NCBI RefSeq assembly: GCF_009711165.2
Contig: NZ_WMID02000015.1
Coordinates: 1-64,000, forward strand
Length of the DNA stretch: 64,000 bases
Direction: 5' to 3'
Source of the DNA: Flavobacterium sp. MC2016-06
Lineage (GTDB): Bacteria > Bacteroidota > Bacteroidia > Flavobacteriales > Flavobacteriaceae
Shown here: positions 26,549 through 36,381 of the stretch, piece after piece
Layout of the letters: every line of letters starts with the position of its first letter
How positions within the stretch are numbered: position 1 is the first letter of the stretch
The notes under the pieces: generated by a model
Databases searched by the model: none
What the model saw: only the letters and a program-made list of their open reading frames with translations
Told to the model about the DNA's origin: nothing
Position numbers and translations under genes: made by a program

Positions 26549-27973
26549 ATGAATTCATCACTGTTTTACAGCGTTTTACAAAAACGATTTCCTTTTGCAC
26601 CAACTTATAAACAGGATATTTTTTTTCAGAAAATTGCTATTTTTCTAACCGAGCCTCAAAATGATACCATTTTTGTACTAAAAGGATATGCTGGAACAGG
26701 AAAAACGACTGTGATCTCTACAATTGTACACAATCTAGGCGATATAAATAAAAAGTTTGTACTGCTGGCGCCAACAGGCCGCGCAGCAAAAGTTATTGCC
26801 AATTACTCGAATACAGCAGCTTTTACGATTCATAAAAAAATATATTTTCCCAAGAAATCTTCTGGCGGAGGAGTTGCTTTTACCAAACAAGTCAACAAGC
26901 ATAAAAACACTATTTTTATTGTCGATGAAGCCTCAATGATTTCAGACAGCACTACAGATTCTAAAATGTACGAAAGCAGTTCGCTTCTAGACGATTTAAT
27001 TAATTATGTCTATTCTGGAACCAATTGTAAAATGATTCTTTTGGGAGATACGGCACAGCTGCCACCGGTAAATTTAGATATAAGTCCTGCGCTTGATATA
27101 CAAACTTTGGGAGCGCATTATGATAAAGAAATCGAACATATCGAACTCGACGAAGTTATGCGTCAGGAAGAAAATTCGGGGATTTTATTTAATGCTACAG
27201 AACTGCGTGAATTGCTGAAAGAATCGTTTATAACAGAATTTAAATTTAATGTAAAAAAGTTTAAAGACATCGTTAGACTTACCGACGGTTATGATATTCA
27301 GGACGCTATAAATACGGCGTACAGTAATTATAGTATAGAAGATACGGCTTTTATTGTTCGATCTAATAAAAGAGCAAACCAGTATAACGAACAAATTAGA
27401 ACCAGAATTTTGTTTAAAGAAAGCGAACTTTCTGTTGGCGATTTCTTGATGGTGGTTAAGAATAATTATTTCTGGCTGAAAGAAACAGATGAAGCTGGTT
27501 TTATTGCCAACGGTGATATTATTGAAGTTTTGGAAATGTTCGGTATTAAAGAATTATACGGATTTACTTTTGCGAAAGTAAAAATAAGAATGGTCGATTA
27601 TCCAGATCAGAAACCTTTTGAAACCGTTTTGATTTTAGATACGATAAAAAGTGAATCTCCATCTTTAACTTACGAAGAATCGAATCGTTTGTACGAAGAA
27701 GTAATGAAGGATTATGAAGAGGAAACGACGAAATTTAAGAAGTTTCAGAAAGTAAAAAACAACGAATATTTTAATGGTTTACAGGTGAAATTCTCGTACG
27801 CTATTACCTGTCATAAATCGCAGGGAGGGCAGTGGGATACGGTTTTTATCGAACAGCCGTATTTACCAAACGGCATAGACCGCGATTACATTAGATGGCT
27901 TTACACTGCTATGACGCGTGCCAAAAATAAGTTATATTTGATAGGATTTAAAGACGAGAGTTTTGAGGAATAA
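26549..27973 (+). CDS. RecD-like ATP-dependent DNA helicase
   Basis: 474 residues from the ATG at 26549 (MNSSLFYSVLQKRFPF); the frame extends upstream only to a TTG inside the repeat tract. Superfamily 1 motifs appear in order: Walker A GYAGTGKTT (46-54), TGRAAKVIANY, Walker B IFIVDEASMIS, motif III LLGDTAQLPPV, and the C-terminal YAITCHKSQGGQWDTVF with TAMTRAKNKLYLIGF. This is the short RecD2-like form without the N-terminal extension. A role in DNA repair or recombination is expected from the family. It is followed directly by an R1 repeat. Confidence 0.9.
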   Translation: MNSSLFYSVLQKRFPFAPTYKQDIFFQKIAIFLTEPQNDTIFVLKGYAGTGKTTVISTIVHNLGDINKKFVLLAPTGRAAKVIANYSNTAAFTIHKKIYFPKKSSGGGVAFTKQVNKHKNTIFIVDEASMISDSTTDSKMYESSSLLDDLINYVYSGTNCKMILLGDTAQLPPVNLDISPALDIQTLGAHYDKEIEHIELDEVMRQEENSGILFNATELRELLKESFITEFKFNVKKFKDIVRLTDGYDIQDAINTAYSNYSIEDTAFIVRSNKRANQYNEQIRTRILFKESELSVGDFLMVVKNNYFWLKETDEAGFIANGDIIEVLEMFGIKELYGFTFAKVKIRMVDYPDQKPFETVLILDTIKSESPSLTYEESNRLYEEVMKDYEEETTKFKKFQKVKNNEYFNGLQVKFSYAITCHKSQGGQWDTVFIEQPYLPNGIDRDYIRWLYTAMTRAKNKLYLIGFKDESFEE

Positions 27974-27979
27974 AAGTTT

Positions 27980-28055
27980 TGCCACGAATTTCACGAATTT
28001 GCACGAATTAATTATTCATTAAAAAAATTTGTGCAAATTCGTGTAATTCGTGGCA
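27980..28055. repeat. Dispersed palindrome, family R1, copy 5 (best preserved)
   Basis: Left arm TGCCACGAATTTCACGAATT at 27980, right arm AATTCGTGTAATTCGTGGCA ending near 28055, with an additional inner pair GCACGAATT / AATTTGTGC around an AT-rich loop. The stem is about 31 bp with few mismatches. Confidence 0.92.
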
Positions 28056-28073
28056 AGAAAAAACTAATTTAAA

Positions 28074-28904
28074 ATGACAACACTAAACGACTTACATTCG
28101 ATTTCATCAACGTTTTCGAATACAGATAAAATGCCAGTTTTGTTTTTAGGACACGGCAGCCCGATGAATGCTATTGAAGAAAATCAGTTTGTGGCTGGTT
28201 TTCGAGATTTGGCCAAAACATTACCGCAGCCAAATGCTATTTTATGTATTTCGGCGCATTGGTTTACCAAAGGAACAAAAGTAACGTCGATGCAGATGCC
28301 GAGAACGATTCATGACTTTGGAGGATTTCCGCAGGCACTTTTTGATGTGCAGTATCCTGCAAAAGGAAGCCCAGAATTGGCTATTGAGACAAAAAAAATA
28401 TTAGAGCCTGCAATGGTCGATTTAGACGAACATTGGGGTTTAGATCATGGTGCTTGGAGTGTGATAAGACATTTATATCCAGAAGCAAATGTTCCCGTAA
28501 TTCAATTAAGTATCGATTATACAAAGTCTGGACAATATCATTTTGAATTGGCTCAGAAATTACAATCGCTAAGACATAAAGGCGTTTTAATTATTGGAAG
28601 CGGGAATATTGTACACAATTTACGTTTGGTAGATTTTAGAAATTTTGACAAAGACAATTACGGTTACGATTGGGCAATCGAAGCAAGAGAAACCGTTAAT
28701 AATTATTTATTAGATGGAAACTTTCAACCTCTAATTAATTACGAAAAAATGAATACAGCGGTTCAAACAGCGATTCCAACTCCAGATCATTATCTGCCTT
28801 TACTTTATACTTTAGGATTAAAACAAGAATCAGAAGAATTGAGTCTGTTTAATGATAAACTGCTGGCTGGTTCTTTGAGTATGACTTCGGTAAAAATAAT
28901 GTAA
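28074..28904 (+). CDS. ygiD: LigB-family extradiol dioxygenase (YgiD-like, 4,5-DOPA dioxygenase)
   Basis: 276 residues, the length of the YgiD/DODA group. Conserved metal-site segments: LFLGHGSPMNAI (His27), ISAHWFTKG, the LDHGAWSVIRHLYP stretch, and the GSGNIVHNLR near the middle. These non-haem enzymes cleave catechol rings in an extradiol manner; E. coli YgiD uses DOPA in vitro. The physiological substrate in this bacterium is unknown. It is a single gene between an R1 repeat and kdsB. Confidence 0.88.
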   Translation: MTTLNDLHSISSTFSNTDKMPVLFLGHGSPMNAIEENQFVAGFRDLAKTLPQPNAILCISAHWFTKGTKVTSMQMPRTIHDFGGFPQALFDVQYPAKGSPELAIETKKILEPAMVDLDEHWGLDHGAWSVIRHLYPEANVPVIQLSIDYTKSGQYHFELAQKLQSLRHKGVLIIGSGNIVHNLRLVDFRNFDKDNYGYDWAIEARETVNNYLLDGNFQPLINYEKMNTAVQTAIPTPDHYLPLLYTLGLKQESEELSLFNDKLLAGSLSMTSVKIM

Positions 28905-28994
28905 ATAACTTAGAGAATCTCTGTGAAATTTTTGTGCAGTTTTGTGTAACACTTTTCAAGGAGAAAGAATAATTAAACTATAAATAGATTTATA

Positions 28995-29729
28995 ATGAAG
29001 ATAATAGCTGTAATTCCAGCGCGATATGCATCAACACGATTTCCCGCAAAATTAATGCAGGATTTAGGAGGTAAAACGGTTATTTTAAGAACTTATGAAG
29101 CTGCAACAGCAACAAAATTATTTGATGATGTTTTTGTTGTTACGGATTCTGATTTGATTTTTAATGAAATTGTTTCTCATGGCGGAAAAGCGATTATGAG
29201 CATTAAAGAACACGAATCTGGAAGCGACCGTATTGCAGAAGCTGTGGCTAATCTTGATGTTGATATTGTGGTAAATGTACAAGGCGACGAACCTTTTACA
29301 GAAGCAAGACCTTTAGAGCAGGTTTTATCTGTTTTTAAGAATGATACAGATAGTAAAGTAGATTTGGCATCATTGATGCGCGAAATCACCGATGAAGACG
29401 AAATTAATAATCCGAATAATGTAAAAGTTGTGGTAGATCAGTCGCAGTTTGCATTGTATTTTTCACGTTCTGTAATTCCGTATCCAAGAGATAAAGATGC
29501 TGGCGTTCGCTATTTTCAACATATCGGAATCTATGCTTTTAGAAAACAGGCGTTATTAGATTTTTACAGCCTTCCAATGAAATCTTTAGAAGCTTCAGAG
29601 AAGTTAGAACAACTTCGTTATTTAGAATTCGGAAAACGCATTAAAATGGTCGAAACAACTCACGTTGGAATTGGAATTGATACGGCTGAGGATTTAGAAA
29701 AGGCGAGAGCTATTTTGAAAGATATTTAA
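28995..29729 (+). CDS. kdsB: 3-deoxy-manno-octulosonate cytidylyltransferase
   Basis: 244 residues, standard for KdsB. The nucleotide-binding N-terminus is [19 protein letters not shown], followed by NVQGDEPF with the CTP-contacting residues, the [19 protein letters not shown] segment and [14 protein letters not shown]. It activates KDO as CMP-KDO for attachment to lipid A, a cytoplasmic step of lipopolysaccharide synthesis. The gene follows ygiD by 90 bases and has no linked LPS gene nearby. A stretch of R4 and R2 repeats and a bidirectional terminator separate it from the convergent E1 gene. Confidence 0.95.
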   Translation: MKIIAVIPARYASTRFPAKLMQDLGGKTVILRTYEAATATKLFDDVFVVTDSDLIFNEIVSHGGKAIMSIKEHESGSDRIAEAVANLDVDIVVNVQGDEPFTEARPLEQVLSVFKNDTDSKVDLASLMREITDEDEINNPNNVKVVVDQSQFALYFSRSVIPYPRDKDAGVRYFQHIGIYAFRKQALLDFYSLPMKSLEASEKLEQLRYLEFGKRIKMVETTHVGIGIDTAEDLEKARAILKDI

Positions 29730-29771
29730 TGAAATCTCCTTTCGTAGAAATTGACAAAGTAAACGTAAAGA

Positions 29772-29803
29772 ACTTTGTCAAAGTTTTAAACTTTGACAAA
29801 GTT
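29772..29803. repeat. Palindrome family R4, isolated copy
   Basis: CTTTGTCAAAGTTTT followed by its reverse complement (AAACTTTGACAAAG). The same palindrome occurs at least six times in the 36734-37351 array. Confidence 0.85.
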
Positions 29804-29846
29804 TGGCAAAGAAAAACTTAAAAGAAAAAAAAGAACTTACATAAAT

Positions 29847-29934
29847 GTCATCGCTTGGAACAAAGCAATCTCATTTACTGAATCAAGCTTTGTGTCTTAA
29901 TTATTAGTGAGGTTGCTTCGTTCCTCGCAATGAC
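29847..29934. repeat. Dispersed palindrome, family R2, copy 2
   Basis: Left arm GTCATCGCTTGGAACAAAGC, right arm GCTTCGTTCCTCGCAATGAC ending at 29934. The right arm and the TTAGTGAGGTTGC centre match copy 1 at 15269-15355, while the left arm has more mismatches. Confidence 0.85.
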
Positions 29935-29946
29935 TCTGTATAAAAT

Positions 29947-29974
29947 AAAAAAAGCTCCATTAGGAGCTTTTTTT
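29947..29974. terminator. Bidirectional terminator between kdsB and the E1 gene
   Basis: Stem AAAAAAAGCTCC / GGAGCTTTTTTT with loop ATTA. T-runs on both strands suit the two convergent genes. Confidence 0.88.
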
Positions 29975-29993
29975 ATTTATTGTTTAAATCAGA

Positions 29994-32411
29994 CTAAATA
30001 GTATACAAACTAGGATATTTAGTTGGATTAACTTCATTCATCATACCGTAAACTTTCTCGAAGATATCTTCTGCAGAAGGTTTAGAGAAATAGTCACCGT
30101 CAGTTCCGTAAGCAGGTCTGTGTGCTTTTGCACTCAGAGTTTGTGGTTTGCTGTCTAAATGATGGTACGCATCTTGTTCTTCAAGAATCTGCTGTAAAAT
30201 ATACGCTGCGGCTCCACCAGGAACATCTTCGTCGATTACTAAAAGACGATTAGTTTTGGCAACACTTTTTACAATCTCTTTATTAACATCAAACGGAAGT
30301 AGAGATTGAATATCAATTACTTCACAGTCAATACCTAAATCCAATAATTCAGTAGCAGCCTGCATCACCAATCTCAAAGTAGATCCGTAAGAAACCAAAG
30401 TAATATCTGTACCTTCTCGTAGTGTTTCAATAACCCCAATTGGCGTTTTAAATTCACCAAAATTCAAAGGTGTTTTTTCTTTTAATCGGTAACCGTTCAA
30501 ACATTCAATAACCAAAGCAGGTTCATCACATTCTAAAAGCGTGTTGTAAAAACCAGCCGCTTGCGTCATGTCACGAGGAACCAAAACGTGAATACCACGA
30601 ATTGCATTAATAATCATTCCCATAGGAGAACCAGAATGCCAGATCCCTTCTAAACGGTGTCCGCGGGTTCTAATTATTAACGGTGCTTTTTGTTTACCAA
30701 CCGTTCTATATTGTAAAGTAGCTAAATCGTCACTCATGATCTGAATAGCGTACAGTAAATAATCTAAATATTGAATTTCGGCAATAGGGCGTAAGCCTCT
30801 TAAAGCCATTCCAATTCCCTGCCCAATAATAGTAGCTTCACGAATTCCGACATCGGCAACACGAAGTTCTCCGTATTTCTCCTGCATTCCTTCAAGACCT
30901 TGGTTTACATCACCAATGTTTCCAACATCTTCACCAAAAATCAAAGTTTCAGGATATTTGGTAAACAAAGCATCAAAATTGTCACGCAAAATCATTCGGC
31001 CGTCTAAATCAGGTTTAGCATTTTCGGCATATTCAGGAAGTACTTTTTCGACAGAAAAAACATTTTTAGCAGAATCAGAATGCAGATTACTGCTAAATCT
31101 CACCTGAGTTATTTCTAAATAGTTTTTAATCCAGTTAGATAATAATTCTTTACTGCTTGGAACTTCAATAAAACGAAGAATTTTTCTTGCTATAACAAGC
31201 ATTTCCTTTTTCAGAGGAGATTTTATAACACTTAAGTCTGAAATGTATTTTTGTATTCTTTCTTTATGATTAATACTTGCAGCAGCAATTTCCTCCAACA
31301 AACTCAAAAGATTTTTTTGATCTTCGATAATTGGATTGATAAAAGAATCCCAAGCCTCTTTTTTAGCTAAAAGAATTTCTTTCTTAATTTCAAAATCAAT
31401 TTCTGATAATTCTTCCGGCGATGCAATGTTGATGGCAATCATCCATAAACGCATTTGACGAATACAGTCAAAATCTTTCTCCCAAGCCAGTCTATCGCTG
31501 TTTTTGTAACGCTCGTGAGAACCAGAAGTAGAATGTCCTTGAGGCTGTGTTAATTCATTTACATGAATTAAAACTGGAACATGCTGTTCGCGTGCAATAG
31601 CTGCAGCTCTTTCATAAGTAGAAACAAGCTCTGCATAATCCCATCCTTTTACTCTAAAAATATCATACCCTTTAGCATCTTCGTCGCGTTGGTATCCTTT
31701 TAGAATTTCAGAAATATTTTCTTTAGTAGTTTGATGTTTAGCATGAACCGAAATACCGTATTCATCATCCCAAACACTCATTACCATCGGAACCTGTAAA
31801 ACTCCGGCAGCGTTTATAGTTTCAAAAAACAAACCTTCAGAAGTACTTGCGTTACCAATAGTTCCCCAAGCCACTTCGTTTCCATTTACAGAAAATTTGT
31901 CTTTGATTGTAATACCATCAACATTTCTATAAATTTTTGAAGCCTGAGCCAAACCCAATAATCTTGGCATTTGTCCTGCTGTAGGAGATATATCTGAGCT
32001 TGAATTTTTTTGTTTTGTTAAGTCTTTCCAAGAACCGTCTTCGTTTAAACTGTGCGTTACAAAGTGTCCGCCCATTTGTCTACCCGCCGACATTGGATCG
32101 TAATCTAAATCAGTGTGACCGTATAAACCTGCAAAAAATTGTTTTGGAGTCAATTCGCCAATCGCCATCATAAAAGTTTGATCGCGATAGTATCCAGATC
32201 TAAAATCTCCGTTTTTAAAGGCTTTAGCCATAGCAAGCTGCGGCACCTCTTTTCCGTCGCCAAATATTCCAAATTTAGCCTTACCTGTCAATACTTCCTT
32301 ACGACCTAAAAGACTACATTCTCTGCTAGTTACAGCAATTCTATAGTCATTCAATACCTCAGTTTTGAAATCTTCAAATGTTAGTGTAGTATTGTTTTTT
32401 TCTTTAATCAT
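29994..32411 (-). CDS. Fused alpha/beta 2-oxoacid dehydrogenase E1 (branched-chain type)
   Basis: 805 residues from the ATG at 32411 (MIKEKNNTTL); an ATG at 32426 would add five. The N-terminal half is the E1 alpha subunit with the thiamin-diphosphate motif region GTIGNASTSEGLFFETINAA and DDEYGISV. The C-terminal half, from about residue 470, is E1 beta (FGEDVGNIGDVNQGLEG, IGQGIGMALRG and VLVPRDMTQAAGF). Such fused E1 proteins in Bacteroidota are annotated as branched-chain 2-oxoisovalerate dehydrogenases. They decarboxylate branched 2-oxo acids and acylate the E2 lipoyl group. No E2 or E3 gene is nearby, so the choice of branched-chain over pyruvate is by family resemblance. Confidence 0.87.
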   Translation of the reverse strand: MIKEKNNTTLTFEDFKTEVLNDYRIAVTSRECSLLGRKEVLTGKAKFGIFGDGKEVPQLAMAKAFKNGDFRSGYYRDQTFMMAIGELTPKQFFAGLYGHTDLDYDPMSAGRQMGGHFVTHSLNEDGSWKDLTKQKNSSSDISPTAGQMPRLLGLAQASKIYRNVDGITIKDKFSVNGNEVAWGTIGNASTSEGLFFETINAAGVLQVPMVMSVWDDEYGISVHAKHQTTKENISEILKGYQRDEDAKGYDIFRVKGWDYAELVSTYERAAAIAREQHVPVLIHVNELTQPQGHSTSGSHERYKNSDRLAWEKDFDCIRQMRLWMIAINIASPEELSEIDFEIKKEILLAKKEAWDSFINPIIEDQKNLLSLLEEIAAASINHKERIQKYISDLSVIKSPLKKEMLVIARKILRFIEVPSSKELLSNWIKNYLEITQVRFSSNLHSDSAKNVFSVEKVLPEYAENAKPDLDGRMILRDNFDALFTKYPETLIFGEDVGNIGDVNQGLEGMQEKYGELRVADVGIREATIIGQGIGMALRGLRPIAEIQYLDYLLYAIQIMSDDLATLQYRTVGKQKAPLIIRTRGHRLEGIWHSGSPMGMIINAIRGIHVLVPRDMTQAAGFYNTLLECDEPALVIECLNGYRLKEKTPLNFGEFKTPIGVIETLREGTDITLVSYGSTLRLVMQAATELLDLGIDCEVIDIQSLLPFDVNKEIVKSVAKTNRLLVIDEDVPGGAAAYILQQILEEQDAYHHLDSKPQTLSAKAHRPAYGTDGDYFSKPSAEDIFEKVYGMMNEVNPTKYPSLYTI

Positions 32412-32598
32412 AATCTTGAGGGTCATGTTTAGACTGCGAAATTACTTAAAAACAATCAATAATCATAATTCTTTAAAATAAATATAATTTAATTATTTGT
32501 AGTTAAAGTGTAAAAATACCCTACTTTTTTTATGATAAATCTGAAAATATGTTAAAATAAATGATAATTACACACTTTTTTGTTTGAAAATTATTGAA

Positions 32599-35430
32599 TT
32601 AGAACCATTTTCTAGTAAAAAGATTGACTAATGTTTTAGGAGACAATGTGATAACAAATCTTATTTTTTCATTATATTTATTATCAGAAATTTCCCATCC
32701 ATTATTCGAATAAACAGGAAAATAGAGTTCAAAATAATCTGGAACCAAATTTAAACGAATACCGCTGTCGTATGCAAAAAAGTCATTTTGATGCTTATTT
32801 TTCATAAAACCAACATCTCCGTATATTTCAATCCAGTTCCAAAGCGAGTAACTCGCATTTAAAGTCGTCATCCATTGATTGGCATAATCAGGCGCTAATT
32901 TCGATTTAAAACCACCTTCGGCCATAACAAACTGCTGGCTGAAAAATCCAGTACTTTCAGACCTTCCGTAAAAATTATAATCAAACAAATAGTCCGTTGG
33001 TCGATCTAAACCAAAACTAAAATAATCTGAATTTGTAGTATTGTAAATAAAACTTCCAGCAAATAATCTCAAATTCAGCTTGTGGTTATTTTCAAATAAT
33101 CTTCTGTATTCAACCTCTCCAGATAATTTTCCGAAATCTCCCGAGAACTGAACATCAGTCATAAAACTAAAATGATCAATTAATTCTGTTTTTACATTAG
33201 AATAACGTGCATTAAAAATCGAATAATTGGGCTTAGAATTATCTTTAATATATTCGCTGTTTTCGCGGTTTACAATTACTTCGCGAACCAAAATAAGCTG
33301 TTTCCTATTATCTCTAAAGTTTTTTTCACGAATTCTAAACTGAATCATCGGATTCAACCTCAAATAAGCCGCATTTGGTGCATAATGAAAATAGTTTTGA
33401 CTAATAGAATATCTAATATTATATAAAGTGCTGTTTCTGTAATTTTCGCTCCAAGAAAAAACCGAAGAACCCGTAATCGTTCCAGCATTAATAGAGTAAG
33501 CAGGATTTATGTCAAAAATAAAAGGCTTGTCTAATATTGTTTTATTATTAAAACGTATTCCAGGCGTAAGACCATCATATAAATTATAAGTCAGGGTTGG
33601 GATATATAAAATCTGATTGTAATACGGATCTTCTAAATCTTTAGCAAAATTAAATTTAATTGGACGATTGGTTAAAACCACATTCTTCAATGATTTCCAG
33701 TTGTTTCGTAAATTGTATTCAGGAACCTCATTATCGTAATTCAGTACTATTTTATCAGCGTTTTGGCGGTCAAATTCATAAATCGAATCATTATTTTTCG
33801 GTTCAATCCATTTCTTAAAAACAACCTCATTTTTCTTAATTCCGTAAACAGGAATCGGAGCATAAATCCCCGTTTTGTTTTTTATCGAAAACTGAACGCT
33901 GTCTTTAGTTCGAGAAACATTCGAAAACTTATAATCAATAATATCGCGCGAATCAATGATCGTTTTAAAGAACCAATCTATTTTTTTTGGACTATTTTTA
34001 GTTAATATTTTTTCAAAATCGTATCGGCTTGTTTGCTGCTCTTTGTTCAAAGTAAAAAACTCCTGAACACTTTCAGGAACCGAATTCTGATCTAAATAAT
34101 CGTCTAGATAACTCAAACTTAAACCAGCACGATATTTACTTGCAATCTGTTCGTTAAACTTTATTAAAGTATTTTTTGGGTCACCAAGCGGCTGATCTAG
34201 ATTTTTTCGAGCCATCAGCATATAATAATAGCTGTATTGCTCATTAAAAGTTAGATTGGTAATGTTGTAACTTTTAAAGATTTTCATGTTAGAAAGACTT
34301 CCCAGCATTTTTTGATCCAAATGATTTTCTTCCATAAATTTCATCATGGTATAGATCTGAATCCCATCATAAACCCAATTGTCTTTTCTAGGATCTAAAC
34401 GAAGGCTAGTTTTAAGATAATTGCTTAAATACGTCTTCAAAAACGTGATTTCAAACATAAAATCATCCGAAAACGGACTTATAAAAGAAGGAAGCTGATT
34501 GAGTCCATAAAAAGGATTTCGATCATAATCTGCCTGCGAAACCGTAATTTTTTGATGTGGGTATTTTCCAATAAAAGTTTCAGCAAAAGAAATTACACGA
34601 TTGATAATAATGGCTCTCTGAATCTCATTCAGTTTTTTATTTTTTAAATTAGAAAGAACCTCTAAAGTGCCGTTATTATAGCTTCTAAAGCTGTTTACTT
34701 TTTCAATAAACAAATTAAAATCAGTTCTATTTTTTCCAGAAAAAGAATAAGTAGTGTAAGAACTGTTGCTTACATCTTTAGAAACCGAATTCAAATCGGT
34801 TGTAATGCTGTATTGATTCGGAATTTTAATATCAACTTCATAATCGGTGCTTGCATTTGCAATATCATCTAGATTATAATTGTTGTTTTTTATAAAGCGA
34901 TGATTTTCAAAACGCGCCGGACTTAAAAACCAATTTTTTAAGCTCATGCCGCCATTTTGATCAAAGCCGTAATGCGTAAATTTATCACTCGGAATCTTAG
35001 AAATATAAATCAAATGCAAATCTATTTTTGCGTTTGGAGGAAGTTTTCGATTTAGTTTTACAACAATAAAATCGGGATTTTTCTCTGTTCTTTCCCATTC
35101 CAGAGCCATATTATCAGAATCCAGCAGATTTATAATCGTAGTATTTCCTCTTTCCTCAGGTTTAGCCAAATGAAAACCTCTATAAAATTCATCCGAAAAA
35201 CGCCTGGCTAATGGAGTGTTTTTATCAGAAAAAGCATTGTTCCAATCATTCAAAACAATCGAAATCAAAGAATCATTAGAAGTATTATAAAACGTAATAT
35301 CCTGTTTTACATTCAAAGTTTTAAGTTCAAGATTCAATGCCACTTCCATCTTAGATTGATGTTGCGCGTATTGTTTTATTGAGCAGAATAAAACGAAAAA
35401 GAATATGATTTTTTTATAAAATGATCTCAA
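32599..35430 (-). CDS. Degenerate M1 aminopeptidase-like protein with C-terminal barrel-like region
   Basis: The open frame reaches 35535, but a signal peptide (RSFYKKIIFFFVLFCSIKQYAQ) starts only at a TTG at 35430, giving about 943 residues. The N-terminal half follows the M1 (gluzincin) fold: an N-terminal beta domain, then YGLNQLP where the GAMEN motif is expected. The zinc site is lost. At the HEXXH place the sequence reads KTYLS, and the WLNEG glutamate is replaced by Asp in WVYDG. The last ~350 residues are Tyr/Phe-rich amphipathic strands ending in a Phe (RKWF), like an outer-membrane barrel. I infer a non-catalytic surface protein. The start codon is uncertain. Confidence 0.75.
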   Translation of the reverse strand: MRSFYKKIIFFFVLFCSIKQYAQHQSKMEVALNLELKTLNVKQDITFYNTSNDSLISIVLNDWNNAFSDKNTPLARRFSDEFYRGFHLAKPEERGNTTIINLLDSDNMALEWERTEKNPDFIVVKLNRKLPPNAKIDLHLIYISKIPSDKFTHYGFDQNGGMSLKNWFLSPARFENHRFIKNNNYNLDDIANASTDYEVDIKIPNQYSITTDLNSVSKDVSNSSYTTYSFSGKNRTDFNLFIEKVNSFRSYNNGTLEVLSNLKNKKLNEIQRAIIINRVISFAETFIGKYPHQKITVSQADYDRNPFYGLNQLPSFISPFSDDFMFEITFLKTYLSNYLKTSLRLDPRKDNWVYDGIQIYTMMKFMEENHLDQKMLGSLSNMKIFKSYNITNLTFNEQYSYYYMLMARKNLDQPLGDPKNTLIKFNEQIASKYRAGLSLSYLDDYLDQNSVPESVQEFFTLNKEQQTSRYDFEKILTKNSPKKIDWFFKTIIDSRDIIDYKFSNVSRTKDSVQFSIKNKTGIYAPIPVYGIKKNEVVFKKWIEPKNNDSIYEFDRQNADKIVLNYDNEVPEYNLRNNWKSLKNVVLTNRPIKFNFAKDLEDPYYNQILYIPTLTYNLYDGLTPGIRFNNKTILDKPFIFDINPAYSINAGTITGSSVFSWSENYRNSTLYNIRYSISQNYFHYAPNAAYLRLNPMIQFRIREKNFRDNRKQLILVREVIVNRENSEYIKDNSKPNYSIFNARYSNVKTELIDHFSFMTDVQFSGDFGKLSGEVEYRRLFENNHKLNLRLFAGSFIYNTTNSDYFSFGLDRPTDYLFDYNFYGRSESTGFFSQQFVMAEGGFKSKLAPDYANQWMTTLNASYSLWNWIEIYGDVGFMKNKHQNDFFAYDSGIRLNLVPDYFELYFPVYSNNGWEISDNKYNEKIRFVITLSPKTLVNLFTRKWF

Positions 35431-35652
35431 TGCTGGCTTTAATTTGTTTGGCTGTATCTTTAATTTACGAGCGTAGAATTGTTTTGGTTTTTGTAAAAAT
35501 AGAATAAAAAAAGCTGTTTTAAAAACAGCTTTCAATTTTTTGTACGATTTTTTGCATTTAAACCATATAAGTTATATAAGTTTATTGAAATGAGTTTTAT
35601 AAATCTCAAACTTAAATGGACTTATATAACTTATAGGATTCAAAAAAATATC

Positions 35653-36381
35653 TTAGAAATTTGGACTCAAGTCGTATTTCTTGTAGAATTTATCTAAAGC
35701 TTCAACTACTTCATCTTCAGTGTCTACGATCTTAAATAAGTTTAAATCTTCTGGGCTTACAGTTTGCATTTTTTCAACCAATACTGTTTTTACCCAATCG
35801 ATTAAGCCAGACCAAAATTCAACACCAACTAATATAATTGGGAATTTTCCAATTTTTTTAGTCTGAATCAAAGTAATCGCTTCAAACATTTCGTCAAGAG
35901 TTCCAAAGCCTCCCGGCATTACAACAAAACCTTGAGAATATTTTACAAACATTACTTTTCTAACAAAAAAGTAATCAAAATTCAAGTTTTTATCGTGGTC
36001 AATATAAGGGTTAAAGTGTTGTTCAAAAGGTAGTTCGATATTTAAACCAACCGAAGTTCCGCCTCCTAAATGAGCACCTTTATTTCCAGCTTCCATTATT
36101 CCGGGACCACCTCCTGTGATCACACCATAACCAGCTTTACTAATTTTAAAGGCAATTTTTTCCGCCAATAAATAATATTTATCGTCTGGTTTAGTTCTTG
36201 CCGATCCAAAAATCGATACACACGGACCAATACGTCCCATGCTTTCATATCCATTTACAAATTCAGCCATGATTTTAAAAATTGCCCAGCTGTCATTTGT
36301 TCTAATTTCATTCCACGTTTTTTGTTTCAAACGATCTTGGATTACTTTATCCTCGTCGTTGTCAAAATCTTCTAATCTCAT
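35653..36381 (-). CDS. LOG-family (TIGR00730) Rossmann-fold protein
   Basis: 242 residues with both LOG signatures: GGGPGIMEA at residues 90-98 and PGGFGTLDE at 156-164. An N-terminal SIFGSARTKPDD region precedes them. Plant and bacterial LOG enzymes release cytokinin bases from their ribotides by hydrolysing the N-glycosidic bond; many bacterial members act on ordinary nucleoside monophosphates. The N-terminal extension (about 50 residues) is typical of the longer type. The gene stands alone, with R3 and the uvrA-tail array upstream. Confidence 0.87.
   Translation of the reverse strand: MRLEDFDNDEDKVIQDRLKQKTWNEIRTNDSWAIFKIMAEFVNGYESMGRIGPCVSIFGSARTKPDDKYYLLAEKIAFKISKAGYGVITGGGPGIMEAGNKGAHLGGGTSVGLNIELPFEQHFNPYIDHDKNLNFDYFFVRKVMFVKYSQGFVVMPGGFGTLDEMFEAITLIQTKKIGKFPIILVGVEFWSGLIDWVKTVLVEKMQTVSPEDLNLFKIVDTEDEVVEALDKFYKKYDLSPNF

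Noticed and set aside
32516..32524. GTAGGGTAT on the minus strand, similar to the ECF element
   Set aside because: The ninth base differs and no TGTTTTA follows at 13 bases; it lies before the E1 gene, outside the regulon.
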